Positions 45,514 through 54,649 of a stretch of 64,000 bases of DNA are shown here, piece by piece. The position numbers were made by a program, and so were the translations under genes. The stretch comes from Caulobacter segnis ATCC 21756 (GTDB taxonomy: Bacteria > Pseudomonadota > Alphaproteobacteria > Caulobacterales > Caulobacteraceae): NCBI RefSeq assembly GCF_000092285.1, contig NC_014100.1:3906001-3970000 (forward strand), written 5' to 3'. Each line of letters opens with the position of its first letter. Position 1 is the stretch's first letter. The notes under the pieces were generated by a model that did no database searches, was not told the origin of the DNA, and saw only the letters and a program-made list of their open reading frames with translations.

Positions 45514-45633
45514 CTAGGGCTCAGACAGCCCCTCGTCGCCGTCGTCGGCCAGGTTGAATTCGTACCAGACGCCGTTCAGCACGCCGAAGGCGACGGCCAG
45601 GCCCAGGCCCAGGATCCAGGTGAAATACCACAT
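45514..45633 (-). CDS. cydX: Cytochrome bd oxidase small subunit CydX
   Basis: A 39-residue single-pass membrane subunit of cytochrome bd. The sequence MWYFTWILGLGLAVAFGVLN with the trailing VWYEFN matches the CydX family (E. coli MWYFAWILG). The acidic tail DDGDEGLSEP is longer than in E. coli. The ribosome-binding site GGAAAC lies 8 nt before the ATG. It follows cydB by 18 nt as the last gene of cydABX, and is needed for stable, active oxidase in other bacteria. Confidence 0.93.
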   Translation of the reverse strand: MWYFTWILGLGLAVAFGVLNGVWYEFNLADDGDEGLSEP

Positions 45634-45651
45634 CGGCTTGTTTCCTTCGGA

Positions 45652-46803
45652 TCAGTAGAGATCGGGGTTGGTGACGAGCGCGCCGGTGGTGCTACGGCCC
45701 CACAGGACCTTGTAGACCCACGCGGTGTACAGCAGCACCAGCGGCAGGAAGACGATCGTCACGATCAGCATGACGAAGAGCGTCAGGTGCGAGGACGAGG
45801 CGTTCCAGACCGTCAGGCTCGACCGGGGGTCGAAGCTGCTGGGCAGGATGAACGGGAACATCGACAAGCCCACCGTGCCGATGATGCCGGCGGTCGAGGC
45901 CGACGAGCCGGCGAACGCCATCCAGGCGGACTTGGCTCGCAAGCCCAGCAACGCCAAGGCCGCGCCCGCGAAGCCCAGCACGGGGGCGACGATGGTCCAG
46001 CCATGCCGGCCGTAGTTGTCGAGCCAGGCGCCCGGCGCCTTGACCGCGGCCGCGCCGCGCAGCGGGTTGGACGGACCGGCCGCGTCGGCCAGGCCCTCGA
46101 TCCGGAAGCCGAGGCCCCCGAAGGCGACCCAGAAGCCGCCGGCCGCGAACAGCACGATGCTGGCCAGGCCGGCGATCTCGCCGATGCGGCGGGCGCGCTC
46201 GGCGACGGGGCCTTCCTCGCCCTTCACCGTGATCCAGGCCGCGCCGTGCAGCACCAGCATGGCCACCGACAGCAGGCCGCACAGCAGGGCGAACGGCGAG
46301 AAGAGGCCAATGAACGAGCCCTCGTAGAAGGCGCGCAGGTCGCCGTCGAGGCGGAAGGGCGCGCCTTGCAGCACGTTGCCCAGGGCCACGCCGAAGCACA
46401 GCACCGGCACGAAGCCGCCGACGAACAGCGCCCAGTCCCAGAACGAGCGCCAGCGCGGGTCGGCGCGCTTGGACCGGTACTTGAAGCCCACGGGGCGCAG
46501 GATCATGGCCGTCAGGACCACGAACATCGCCAGATAGAAACCCGAGAAGCTGATGGCGTAGACGAAGGGCCAGGCCGCGAAGATCGCGCCCCCGCCCAGG
46601 ATGAACCACACCTGGTTTCCTTCCCAGGTGGCGCCGACGGTGTTGATCACCATCCGCCGCTCCTCATCGGTCTTGGCGACGAACGGCAACAGGGCGCCGA
46701 CGCCCATGTCGAAGCCGTCGGTGAGGGCGAAGCCGATCAGGAGGATCCCGACCAGGGCCCACCAGATGACGCGAAGCGTGGCGAAATCGACGGGGATATC
46801 CAT
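45652..46803 (-). CDS. cydB: Cytochrome bd ubiquinol oxidase subunit II
   Basis: Integral membrane subunit II of the bd-type oxidase, 383 residues. It begins MDIPVDFATLRVIWWALVG, with the CydB motifs LTDGFDMGVGALLPF and NTVGATWEGNQVWFILGGGA. Eight or so hydrophobic helices follow, ending KVLWGRSTTGALVTNPDLY. It pairs with CydA; high-affinity oxygen use would fit FixLJ/FixK control. It is 13 nt downstream of cydA, so the genes are co-transcribed. Confidence 0.95.
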   Translation of the reverse strand: MDIPVDFATLRVIWWALVGILLIGFALTDGFDMGVGALLPFVAKTDEERRMVINTVGATWEGNQVWFILGGGAIFAAWPFVYAISFSGFYLAMFVVLTAMILRPVGFKYRSKRADPRWRSFWDWALFVGGFVPVLCFGVALGNVLQGAPFRLDGDLRAFYEGSFIGLFSPFALLCGLLSVAMLVLHGAAWITVKGEEGPVAERARRIGEIAGLASIVLFAAGGFWVAFGGLGFRIEGLADAAGPSNPLRGAAAVKAPGAWLDNYGRHGWTIVAPVLGFAGAALALLGLRAKSAWMAFAGSSASTAGIIGTVGLSMFPFILPSSFDPRSSLTVWNASSSHLTLFVMLIVTIVFLPLVLLYTAWVYKVLWGRSTTGALVTNPDLY

Positions 46804-46816
46804 AAGTTCGCTCCTC

Positions 46817-48379
46817 TTAGGCCACGGCCGGTTCGGCTTCGACGGATCCGTCGGGCGCCGGCTCGTGCTGGGCGAAGGGGCCCTTCTTGATGGTCTTGAG
46901 GATCAGGCCGACCTCGACCACGGCCAGGCCGCCGTAAAGCAGGGTGAAGACCGCGATGCTGGTCAGCAGCTGCGGGACGGTGAGGCTGGACGCGCCCAGG
47001 AAGGTGGGCAGCACGCCCTCCACGGCCCAGGGCTGGCGCCCGACCTCGGCCAGGACCCAGCCCAGCTCGGTCGAGATCCACGGCAGCGGGAGGGCCGCCA
47101 CGGCCAGATACAGGAACCACTTGGTGTCATGCTTGCGCAGGGTGACCAGCAGGAAGGCCGTGGCGAACAGGGCGATCATCAGGAAGCCGATCCCGGCCAT
47201 GATCCGGAAGGCCCAGAACATCACCGGCACCGGCGGCACCGTATCCCAGGCCGCCTTCTGGATCAGATCGGGCGAGGCCTGCCGCGGATCGGCGACATAG
47301 CGCTTCAGCAGCAAGCCATAGCCCAGGTCGCGACGGTGCTGCTCGAAGGTCGCCCGCGCGGCCACGTCGTTCGGGTTGACCTTCAGCGCCTCGACCGCGC
47401 CGTAGGCGATGACGCCGGACTCGATGCGGCTCTGCGCCTTGGCGACCAGCTGGAAGATGCCCTCCACCGGCTTGTCGAAGCTGCGGGTGGCGATCACGCC
47501 CAGCACGTAGGGGATCTTGATCTCGTGGTGGGTCTTGCGGTCGGCGAGGCTGGGGATGCCGAAGGCCGTCAGGCCGGCCGGCGCGGGCTCGGTCTCCCAC
47601 ATGGCCTCTAGGGCCGCGAGCTTCATTTTCTGGTTGTCGGTCAAGGCGTAGCCGCTCTCGTCGCCCAGCACGACCACCGACAGGGACGACGCCAGACCGA
47701 AGGCCGCCGCCACCGTCATCGAGCGCTTGGCCACGCCCGCGTACTTGCCCTTCAGCAGGTAGTAGGCCGAGATCCCCAGCACGAAGACCGAGGCGATCAC
47801 GTACCCCGCGCTGACCGTGTGGACGAACTTGGCCTGGGCCACCGGATTGAACAGCACGTCACGGAAGCTGGAGACCTCCATGCGCATCGTGTCGGGATTG
47901 AACACCGCGCCCATCGGGTTCTGCATCCAGCCGTTGGCCACCAGGATCCACAGCGCCGACAGGTTGGTGCCCAGCGCCACCATGAAGGTGACGAACAGGT
48001 GGCCGACCCTGGAAAGCTTGTCCCAGCCGAAGAACATCAGGCCAACGAAGGTCGCCTCGAGGAAGAAGGCCATCAGGCCCTCGATCGCCAGCGGCGCGCC
48101 GAATATGTCCCCGACATAGTGGGAGTAGTAGGACCAGTTCATCCCGAACTGGAATTCCATGGTGATCCCGGTCGCCACGCCCAGCACGAAATTGATGCCG
48201 AACAGCGTCCCCCAGAACCGCGTGACCGTGCGCCAGATCGGGCGCTTGGTCATGACGTAGATGCTCTCCATGATGACCAGCATGAAGGAGAGCCCCAGCG
48301 TCAGGGGCACGAACAGGAAGTGGTAGAGGGCCGTCAGCGCGAACTGCAGTCGCGAGAGGTCGATAACCGCGGGGTCCAT
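46817..48379 (-). CDS. cydA: Cytochrome bd ubiquinol oxidase subunit I
   Basis: Haem-binding catalytic subunit, 520 residues. The N-terminal helix has LSRLQFALTALYHFLFVPL with the haem b595 His, and GRQPWAVEGVLPT is the signature motif near the C-terminus. The quinol-binding Q-loop is the long (E. coli-like) form: KLAALEAMWETEPAPAGL through LGYGLLLKRY are present. It reduces O2 to water with high affinity. The ATG at 48379 is chosen because CGGAG lies 6 nt upstream; TTG 48385 is an alternative. A perfect FNR/FixK box lies upstream at 48455-48468. Confidence 0.95.
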   Translation of the reverse strand: MDPAVIDLSRLQFALTALYHFLFVPLTLGLSFMLVIMESIYVMTKRPIWRTVTRFWGTLFGINFVLGVATGITMEFQFGMNWSYYSHYVGDIFGAPLAIEGLMAFFLEATFVGLMFFGWDKLSRVGHLFVTFMVALGTNLSALWILVANGWMQNPMGAVFNPDTMRMEVSSFRDVLFNPVAQAKFVHTVSAGYVIASVFVLGISAYYLLKGKYAGVAKRSMTVAAAFGLASSLSVVVLGDESGYALTDNQKMKLAALEAMWETEPAPAGLTAFGIPSLADRKTHHEIKIPYVLGVIATRSFDKPVEGIFQLVAKAQSRIESGVIAYGAVEALKVNPNDVAARATFEQHRRDLGYGLLLKRYVADPRQASPDLIQKAAWDTVPPVPVMFWAFRIMAGIGFLMIALFATAFLLVTLRKHDTKWFLYLAVAALPLPWISTELGWVLAEVGRQPWAVEGVLPTFLGASSLTVPQLLTSIAVFTLLYGGLAVVEVGLILKTIKKGPFAQHEPAPDGSVEAEPAVA

Positions 48380-48454
48380 GGACAACTCCGAGACAACGGT
48401 CGATACGCACGCCGACCAAGGACCTTGCCCTAGATCGGCCTGTTGCGCCGAGCC

Positions 48455-48468
48455 TTGATCGTGATCAA
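48455..48468. promoter_or_regulatory. FNR/FixK box between cydA and cydD
   Basis: TTGATCGTGATCAA matches the FNR/FixK consensus TTGAT-N4-ATCAA exactly and extends to an 18-bp palindrome (48453-48470). Its centre is 83 nt from the cydA start and 40 nt from the cydD start. A class-II site (-41.5) would place the cydA transcript start about 41 nt before its ATG. Confidence 0.85.
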
Positions 48469-48501
48469 GGATCGACGGCGGCGTCAGCCTACACTCAAGC
48501 C

Positions 48502-50142
48502 ATGGGTTCCGGCATAGTACAGATTGACCACCCCCGCGTTTCCAAGGCCTGGCTCAAGCGGCGCGACCGGACCGCTGGCCCCGCCCTGCGCCGAGCCCAG
48601 GGCGTCAGCCTGCTGGACGGCCTGGCCGCGATCGGCTTCGCGGCGGGCCTCGCGTTCGGCGCCGACGCCCTCGCCAACCCTCGCGATCCCTTGATCTTTT
48701 TCGCCTGCCTGGCCGGCGTTCTGGCGGCCATGCTGCTGCGCGCGGCGCTCGCCTACGCCAGCGCCCGGACCGGGGCGGAAGCGGCCGCCGAGGCCAAGGC
48801 CGGCCTGCGCGCGGAGCTGGCGCGCGCGGTGTTCGGCGGCCCCCGCCGCTCGGCCGGCGAGGCGACCACGGCGCTTGTCGAGGGCGTCGAGGCCATGGAC
48901 GGCTACTTCGCCCGCTTCCTGCCCACCCGCCTGTCCGCCGCCGCCCTGCCGCTGGTGATGATCGCCGCCGCCGCGATCGCCAGCCCGATCTGCGCGGCCA
49001 TCATGCTGGCCACCCTGATCCCGTTTGTCGGCGCGATGATCCTGGCCGGGAGCGCCGCGGCGGCCGAATCCCGCGCCCAGTTCCAGGCGCTGGAGCGGCT
49101 GTCAGGCCTGTTCCTCGACCGCGTCCGCGCCCTGCCGGTCGTCCTGGCCTTCGAGGCCGAAGGGACGACCACGACCGCGCTCGGCCGCTCGGCCTCGGCG
49201 CTGGCGGAGCGGACCCTTAAGGTGCTGCGGGTGGCCTTTCTTTCGTCGGCGGCGCTGGAGTTCTTCGCCGCCCTGTCGGTCGCCCTGGTCGCGGTCTACT
49301 GCGGCTTCAACCTGCTGCGCCTGCTGCCCTTCCCCGTGCCCGAGCAGTTGGACCTGAAGCGCGCCTTCTTCGTGCTGGCCCTGGCGCCCGAGGTCTACGC
49401 CCCGATGCGGCGCCTGGCCGCCGCCTATCACGATCGCCAAGCCGCCGAGGCCGCCGCCGTGCGCCTTTCGACCTTCGAAGAGCCGCCGCCAGCGCCCACC
49501 GTCGCGCCGCTGTCGGCCGCGCCGGCCATCCGCTTCCAAGGCGTGACGATCCGCTATCCGGAAGCCGACGCTCCAGCCGTGGCCGAGTTCGACCTCGACA
49601 TCCCCGCCGGCGCGATCGTCGCCCTGGTCGGGGCCAGCGGCGCGGGCAAGAGCTCGATCCTGAACCTGCTGCTGGGCCTGTCGCCGTTGACCGAGGGGCG
49701 GATCCTGATCGACGGCGCCGAGCGTCCGGTGACGGCGGCCGACATCGCGTGGGCGGGCCAGTCGCCGCTGATCCTGCCCGCCTCCATCGCCGACAACATC
49801 GCCCTGTCGCGCCGCGACGCCCCCCGCGCCGAGATCGAGGCGGCGGCCCGCGACGCCGGGCTCGAATCCGCCCTGGCCCAGCGCCCCGGCGGCCTCGACT
49901 TCGTGCTCGACGAGCGCGGCAGCGGTCTCTCCGGGGGCGAGCGTCGCCGCCTGTCCCTGGCCCGCGCCCTCTTGAAGCCCGCGCCGATCCTGCTGCTGGA
50001 CGAGCCGACGGCCAATCTCGACACCGCGGCCGAAGCCCAGATGCTGACCGCCCTGCGCCGCGCCGCCCAGGGACGCACGACCCTCATCGCCACCCACTCC
50101 GACGCCGTCGCGGCCTTGGCGGACACGGTGGTGCGCCTGTGA
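48502..50142 (+). CDS. cydD: Thiol reductant ABC exporter subunit CydD
   Basis: Half-transporter of CydDC, which exports cysteine/glutathione to the periplasm and is needed for cytochrome bd assembly. The 546-residue protein has an N-terminal six-helix membrane domain (about 30-300) and an ABC domain: Walker A ALVGASGAGKSSILN, signature [16 protein letters not shown] and Walker B ILLLDEPTANLD. The basic segment KAWLKRRDRTAGPALRRAQG near the N-terminus is usual. It lies divergent from cydA with the shared FixK box. cydC overlaps its end by 4 nt (GTGA). Confidence 0.93.
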   Translation: MGSGIVQIDHPRVSKAWLKRRDRTAGPALRRAQGVSLLDGLAAIGFAAGLAFGADALANPRDPLIFFACLAGVLAAMLLRAALAYASARTGAEAAAEAKAGLRAELARAVFGGPRRSAGEATTALVEGVEAMDGYFARFLPTRLSAAALPLVMIAAAAIASPICAAIMLATLIPFVGAMILAGSAAAAESRAQFQALERLSGLFLDRVRALPVVLAFEAEGTTTTALGRSASALAERTLKVLRVAFLSSAALEFFAALSVALVAVYCGFNLLRLLPFPVPEQLDLKRAFFVLALAPEVYAPMRRLAAAYHDRQAAEAAAVRLSTFEEPPPAPTVAPLSAAPAIRFQGVTIRYPEADAPAVAEFDLDIPAGAIVALVGASGAGKSSILNLLLGLSPLTEGRILIDGAERPVTAADIAWAGQSPLILPASIADNIALSRRDAPRAEIEAAARDAGLESALAQRPGGLDFVLDERGSGLSGGERRRLSLARALLKPAPILLLDEPTANLDTAAEAQMLTALRRAAQGRTTLIATHSDAVAALADTVVRL

Positions 50143-51743
50143 AGAAGACCGCGCCCACGCCCCTCGACATCCTGATCCGCGCGCAGAAGCGCGCCCACGC
50201 CGGCGCCCTGCGCCTCGCGGTGCTAAGCGCCGTCGTCGTCGGCGCGGCGTCGACCCTGCTGCTGGGCCTGTCGGGCTGGTTCATCGTCGCCAGCGCCGTC
50301 GCCGGCGCGGCCGGCCTCGCCGCCGCCCACGCCTTCAACGTGCTGTTGCCGGGCGCGGCGATCCGCCTGCTGGCCATCCTGCGCACCGCCTCGCGCTATG
50401 GCGAGCGCCTGGCCGGCCACGCCGCCGCCCTGCGGGCGCTCGCCGCCATCCGCCCCGCCGTGTTCGCCAGCCTCGCCGCCGCCCCGCCCGCGGAATCCCT
50501 GGCCCTGTCCCGCGGCGAAGCCTCGGCCCGGCTGGTGCAGGACGTCGACGCGGTGGAGACCCGGTTCGTGCGCCTGTCCGCCCCCTGGAGCGCGGCTGCG
50601 GGCCTGGGCGCGGGGCTCTTCCTGACCGCCTTCGCCGGCTGGGCGCCCAGCCTGGTCATTCTCACCGCCGCCGCCGCCGCCATCCTCTCGGCCCGCGCCC
50701 TGGCCCGCCGTTTCTCCACCCCGGCCCGCGCCGCCGTGCAGACCCGCGTCGGGGCCCTGAAGGACAGCGCCGCCGCGCTGGTCTCGGCCGCCGCCGAGTT
50801 GCGCGCCTATGGCTTGGAGGACTGGGCCGGCGAGACCCTGAACCAGCGCGCCGCCGACCTGGAGGCGGCGCGTCTGGCCGCCGCCCGGGCCCAGGGCCTG
50901 GTGCTGGCCAGCCAGGCCGCGATCCTCGGCGCGGCCGTCGCCGCCGCCATGGCCGCCGCGGCCCCGGCGGGGGCGCCCCTCGCCGCGCTGGCGGGCCTGG
51001 CCGCCGCCATGAGCGTCGAGGCCCTGACGGGCCTGGCCCACGCCTTCGACCAGGACGGCGCGACACACAAGGCGCGGGAGCGGCTGAACGCCCTGTTGCG
51101 CCACGCGCCGCGTCCGGGCTCCGCGCCGCTGGACGAAGCGCCTCCCCTGACCTTGCTGGATCAAACGCTTCGCCCCGGAGAGCGCCTGGCGATCGTCGGC
51201 CCGTCGGGCTGCGGCAAGACCACCCTGGTCGAGACCCTGCTGGGCCTGCGCGACACGCCCGCGCCTGCGCCGCGCGCGGCCTTCGCCTGGCTGCCGCAGG
51301 ACGCCGGCCTGATCGCCGGGACCGTGCGCGAGAACCTCCGCCTGGCCGCGCCCCAGGCCAGCGACGCCATGCTTTGGGAAGCCCTCGAGGACGCCGCCCT
51401 GGCCGACCGGGTCCGGGCCGCGCCGGGCGGCCTTGGGGCCTATCTCGGCGACGACGGCGAGCGGCTGTCGGGCGGTGAGCGCCGACGGCTGGCCCTGGCC
51501 CGCGCCTATCTGCGCAGCGCGCCCTGGCTGCTGCTGGACGAGCCGACCGAAGGCCTCGATCCGCGCACCGAGGCCCGCGTGGTCGAAGGCCTGCAACGGC
51601 GCCTCGCGCGGACCGGCCAGGGCCTGGTGCTGATCAGCCACCGCCCGGCGCCGACGAAGATCTGCGACCGCGTGCTGACGCTCGGCGACGCGCACGAAAA
51701 AGGCCTGGCGATCGCGCCGCCAGGCCTCGTCGTCACGCCCTGA
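50139..51743 (+). CDS. cydC: Thiol reductant ABC exporter subunit CydC
   Basis: Partner half-transporter, 534 residues, starting at GTG 50139 within the cydD stop (GTGA). The membrane domain (about 15-310) includes [16 protein letters not shown]; the ABC domain has Walker [15 protein letters not shown], signature [16 protein letters not shown] and Walker [13 protein letters not shown]. Together with CydD it forms a heterodimer in the inner membrane. Placement next to cydABX and the fix genes ties it to microaerobic respiration. The C-terminal tail is less conserved. Confidence 0.93.
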   Translation: MKKTAPTPLDILIRAQKRAHAGALRLAVLSAVVVGAASTLLLGLSGWFIVASAVAGAAGLAAAHAFNVLLPGAAIRLLAILRTASRYGERLAGHAAALRALAAIRPAVFASLAAAPPAESLALSRGEASARLVQDVDAVETRFVRLSAPWSAAAGLGAGLFLTAFAGWAPSLVILTAAAAAILSARALARRFSTPARAAVQTRVGALKDSAAALVSAAAELRAYGLEDWAGETLNQRAADLEAARLAAARAQGLVLASQAAILGAAVAAAMAAAAPAGAPLAALAGLAAAMSVEALTGLAHAFDQDGATHKARERLNALLRHAPRPGSAPLDEAPPLTLLDQTLRPGERLAIVGPSGCGKTTLVETLLGLRDTPAPAPRAAFAWLPQDAGLIAGTVRENLRLAAPQASDAMLWEALEDAALADRVRAAPGGLGAYLGDDGERLSGGERRRLALARAYLRSAPWLLLDEPTEGLDPRTEARVVEGLQRRLARTGQGLVLISHRPAPTKICDRVLTLGDAHEKGLAIAPPGLVVTP

Positions 51744-51750
51744 AGGCGCG

Positions 51751-51852
51751 CTATTTCATGTTCACCCGGATATGGGTCCCGAACAGCACCAGGGCGAACG
51801 CGGCGAACGCCACGATCACCATGCCCAGATAAGCCGTTTGCCCGTCAGTCAT
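51751..51852 (-). CDS. 33-aa single-pass membrane protein in the cyd/fix cluster
   Basis: A short frame MTDGQTAYLGMVIVAFAAFA plus a hydrophobic remainder ending THIRVNMK. GGGAG lies 6 nt before the ATG. The helix occupies about residues 7-25 and the C-terminus is basic, so the tail probably faces the cytoplasm. It sits convergent with cydC and divergent from fixL. No family was recognised; the size and setting recall CydX- or CcoQ/CcoS-type small oxidase subunits, which is an inference. A weak FNR-like half-palindrome (TTGATCGAAGACAA) lies upstream. Confidence 0.6.
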   Translation of the reverse strand: MTDGQTAYLGMVIVAFAAFALVLFGTHIRVNMK

Positions 51853-51907
51853 GGAGGGTCTCCCTTGATCGAAGACAAGAGCTTGAGCTTTGACCGGACG
51901 GCTCGCC

Positions 51908-51921
51908 TTGACCTGCCTCAA
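51908..51921 (+). promoter_or_regulatory. Weak FNR/FixK-like site upstream of fixL
   Basis: TTGACCTGCCTCAA keeps the TTGA-N6-TCAA core but differs from the consensus at two positions. It is 48 nt before the fixL start and could mediate feedback by FixK. The match is too weak to be sure. Confidence 0.35.
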
Positions 51922-51968
51922 ACGCCGTCGGCTATAAGGGCTGCGTTTTCGTCGGAGTGCGTGCGCGG

Positions 51969-53456
51969 ATGAAGCCCGCCCGAGGCCTGTCCTCGACCCT
52001 GTTCAGCGATCCTCGGCCCGCCGCCTATGTCACCGCCCTGGTGGCGGTGATGGCGACGGCGGTCCTGCGTCTGTATCTGCCGGAGGCCTTCACCGCGCCC
52101 TCGTCGTTCCTGCTGTTCGTGCCGGCGGTGCTGGTCAGCGCGGCCCTTGGTGGGGTGGGTCCCGGCGCCTTCGCCACAACCCTGGCCTGGGCCGCGGTGT
52201 GGTGGATGACACGCCACATCCCGTTCAACTTGGTCAGCGGCATCTGCGCGGGCATCTTCCTGTCCACGGGCTTTGGCATGGCCGTCGGCGGCGGCTGGTT
52301 CCACGCCACGCGCCGGCGCGCCGCCGCCGTCAACGACCACCTACGCTCGATCCTCGACACCGTGCCCGACGCCGTAGTGGTCATCGACCGCCAGGGTCTG
52401 ATGACCTCGTTCAGCCCCGCCGCCGAGCGGATGTTCGGCTGGAAGGAGGCGGACGTGCTGGGCAAGAACGTCAGCCTGCTGATGCCCGAGCCCTACAAGG
52501 CCCAGCACGACGGCTATCTCGGCCGCTACGCCCGCACCGGCGAGCGCCGGATCATCGGTTCCGGCCGGGTCGTCGTCGGCAGCCGCAAGGACGGATCGAC
52601 CTTTCCGATGGAGCTGGCCGTTGGCGAGACCAAGGGCTCCACGCCCTCGTTCACCGGCTTCATCCGCGATCTGACGGAAAGCCAGGAGACCGAGACCCGC
52701 CTGCAGGAACTGCAGAACGAGCTGGTCCACGTCTCGCGCCTGACGGCCATGGGCGAGATGGCCTCGACCCTCGCCCACGAGCTGAACCAGCCGCTGTCGG
52801 CGATCGCCAACCTGCTCACCGGCTCGCGCCGTCTGATGGAGCGCGGGCGCGAGAGCGACCAGGCCAAGATCCGCGACGCCATCGACCGCGCCGCCGCCCA
52901 GGCCCTGCGGGCCGGCGAGGTGATCCACCGCATGCGCGACTTCGTCCGCCGCGGCGCCAGCGAACGCGAGGCCGAGAGCCTGTCCAAGCTGATCGAGGAG
53001 GCCAGCGCCCTGGCCCTGATCGGCGAGAAGGAGCGCCAGGTCGACGTGCGCCTCAACCTCGACCCCAAGGCCGACGCGGTGTTCGCCGACCGGGTCCAGG
53101 TGCAGCAGGTGCTGCTGAACCTGATCCGCAACGGCATCGACGCCATGCAGGTGCAGGACCCCAAGAAGCGGGCCCTGCTGATCAGCAGCGCCATGACCGA
53201 AGAGGGCTGGTCGCAGGTCAGCGTCGACGACACCGGTCCCGGCATCGCCGACGAGGTGCGCGAGCGCCTGTTCCAACCGTTCATGACCACCAAGCCGCAA
53301 GGCATGGGGGTGGGCCTGTCGATCTCGCGCTCGATCATCGAAGCGCACGGCGGCCGCATCTGGGCCGAGGCCAATTCGGCCGGCGGCGCCCGTTTCTGCT
53401 TCACCCTACCGCCCGCCGAGTCGGCGGCGGCCGCCAAGGAGACCGTCGATGACTGA
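51969..53456 (+). CDS. fixL: Oxygen-sensing histidine kinase FixL
   Basis: Membrane-bound haem-PAS kinase, 495 residues. Four predicted helices (about 15-110) precede a PAS domain (about 130-250) whose segment [20 protein letters not shown] closely follows rhizobial FixL, with the proximal haem His in QHDGYL and the distal Arg in the GSGRVV strand. The kinase core has the H box [17 protein letters not shown] box [11 protein letters not shown] and G boxes [10 protein letters not shown] and [12 protein letters not shown]. Oxygen bound to haem inhibits autophosphorylation. The ATG at 51969 follows GGAG. fixJ overlaps its end by 8 nt. Confidence 0.95.
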   Translation: MKPARGLSSTLFSDPRPAAYVTALVAVMATAVLRLYLPEAFTAPSSFLLFVPAVLVSAALGGVGPGAFATTLAWAAVWWMTRHIPFNLVSGICAGIFLSTGFGMAVGGGWFHATRRRAAAVNDHLRSILDTVPDAVVVIDRQGLMTSFSPAAERMFGWKEADVLGKNVSLLMPEPYKAQHDGYLGRYARTGERRIIGSGRVVVGSRKDGSTFPMELAVGETKGSTPSFTGFIRDLTESQETETRLQELQNELVHVSRLTAMGEMASTLAHELNQPLSAIANLLTGSRRLMERGRESDQAKIRDAIDRAAAQALRAGEVIHRMRDFVRRGASEREAESLSKLIEEASALALIGEKERQVDVRLNLDPKADAVFADRVQVQQVLLNLIRNGIDAMQVQDPKKRALLISSAMTEEGWSQVSVDDTGPGIADEVRERLFQPFMTTKPQGMGVGLSISRSIIEAHGGRIWAEANSAGGARFCFTLPPAESAAAAKETVDD

Positions 53457-54057
53457 CGCCCCCGTCGTGCATGTGGTCGACGACGACGAAAGCGCCCGCG
53501 ATTCCCTGGCCTTCCTGCTGGAATCCGCCGATTTCGAGGTCGTGACCTACGCCAGCGCCCCGGCCTTCCTGGACGCGCTGCCGACCGCGGCCCCGGGCGT
53601 GATCATCACCGACGTACGCATGCCCGAGATGAGCGGCCAGGACCTCGTCGCGCGCTTGGCGGCGCAGAAGGTCAAGATGCCCATCGTGATGATCACCGGC
53701 CACGGCGACATCCCGATGGCGGTGGACGCCATGCGCTCGGGCGTCGTCGACTTCCTGGAAAAGCCGTTCTCGGAGTCGCGGATGCTCGACGCCCTGCAAC
53801 GCGCCTTCAAGTCGGCCGAGGCCGCGCCGGTCTCCACCGACCAGGCGGCGGTCCTCAAGCGGATCGAGAGCCTCTCCGAGCGCGAGCGTCAGGTGCTGGA
53901 CGGGGTGGTCGCCGGCCACGCCAACAAGGTCATCGCCCGGGAGCTCGGCATCAGCCCGCGCACGGTCGAGATCTACCGCGCCAAGCTGATGACCAAGATG
54001 CAGGCCGACAACCTGGCCGCCCTGGTGCGCATGACGCTGTCGGTGCGCGGGGGTTAG
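53449..54057 (+). CDS. fixJ: Response regulator FixJ
   Basis: A 202-residue NarL/FixJ-type regulator. The receiver domain has the acidic pocket VVDDDES, phospho-acceptor Asp55 in [13 protein letters not shown], and the Lys in [10 protein letters not shown]. The LuxR-type HTH (about 137-195) reads [20 protein letters not shown] and [20 protein letters not shown]. Phosphorylated by FixL under low oxygen, it should activate fixK and fixT. It overlaps the fixL stop by 8 nt. The convergent fixT gene follows, with a hairpin-forming gap between them. Confidence 0.95.
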   Translation: MTDAPVVHVVDDDESARDSLAFLLESADFEVVTYASAPAFLDALPTAAPGVIITDVRMPEMSGQDLVARLAAQKVKMPIVMITGHGDIPMAVDAMRSGVVDFLEKPFSESRMLDALQRAFKSAEAAPVSTDQAAVLKRIESLSERERQVLDGVVAGHANKVIARELGISPRTVEIYRAKLMTKMQADNLAALVRMTLSVRGG

Positions 54058-54114
54058 TCGGGCTAGAGCGCCCTCTCCGTCGCGATGCGTATCGAGACGG
54101 CGAGGGCGGCGCGC

Positions 54115-54477
54115 CTAGTGCTTGGCCAGCAAGGCCGCCAGCTCCCGCCCCAGCGAGTCGTCGAGCAGCGGCTTTTCCACCACGGTGACGTCCTTGACGC
54201 CCTGGCGCTGGAAGCGTTGGGCGTCGCTGGTCAGGACGATGGTCGAGCGGCCGGGAACGGGCGCGGGCAGCGGCGCCGAGCCGTCGTCGATGATCACGCA
54301 CGCGGCGGCCCGACACTCCAGGCAAGACGCGCAGCCGTCGGCGCACGGCGGGGCCGTCACGCTATAGCCTTCGGTCTCCAAGGAAAACCGCAGGGCGTCG
54401 CGCAAGGGCTCGTCCGCGACGAGCAGAAGGATCAGGGGCCGGACGTCTCCGTCCGACAGGTCGGACCGGTCGCACAT
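54115..54477 (-). CDS. fixT: FixT, receiver-like feedback inhibitor with Cys cluster
   Basis: A 120-residue single-domain protein with a receiver-like fold (LILLLVADEPLRDALRFSLE; VVEKPLLDDSLG is the Lys loop). In the middle lies PPCADGCASCLECRAAACVI: Cys45, 49, 52, 55 and 60. FixT of Caulobacter has been reported to bind a [4Fe-4S] cluster and inhibit FixL autophosphorylation, and this cysteine arrangement fits. Cys2 is also present. Gene context (convergent to fixLJ, divergent from fixK) supports it. A FixK-like box lies 37-50 nt upstream. The ATG at 54477 is the only reasonable start in frame, although its ribosome-binding site is poor. Confidence 0.88.
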   Translation of the reverse strand: MCDRSDLSDGDVRPLILLLVADEPLRDALRFSLETEGYSVTAPPCADGCASCLECRAAACVIIDDGSAPLPAPVPGRSTIVLTSDAQRFQRQGVKDVTVVEKPLLDDSLGRELAALLAKH

Positions 54478-54513
54478 GGCCCAAATTCATGCAGCGCCCC
54501 CCGCCTCCTGACT

Positions 54514-54527
54514 TTGATCCCGGTCAA
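54514..54527. promoter_or_regulatory. FNR/FixK-like box between fixT and fixK
   Basis: TTGATCCCGGTCAA differs from the TTGAT-N4-ATCAA consensus at one position. Its centre is 43 nt from the fixT start codon, near a class-II position for a leaderless or short-leader fixT transcript, and about 130 nt from fixK. Confidence 0.65.
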
Positions 54528-54649
54528 AACAGGTTTGTAAAGGGGCGGCGCATAAGGGATTTCCCTTAGCGAGGCCTCCTTAGGCGGCCCCCCCGAATTT
54601 CGCGACTTTTGCTTTGGCGCAATAACCCTCGGGCAACTGGGGGTTTCCA

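Noticed and set aside
45478..46890. 470-residue plus-strand frame over cydB/cydX
   Set aside because: Shadow of cydB and cydX, which are supported by family motifs on the opposite strand.
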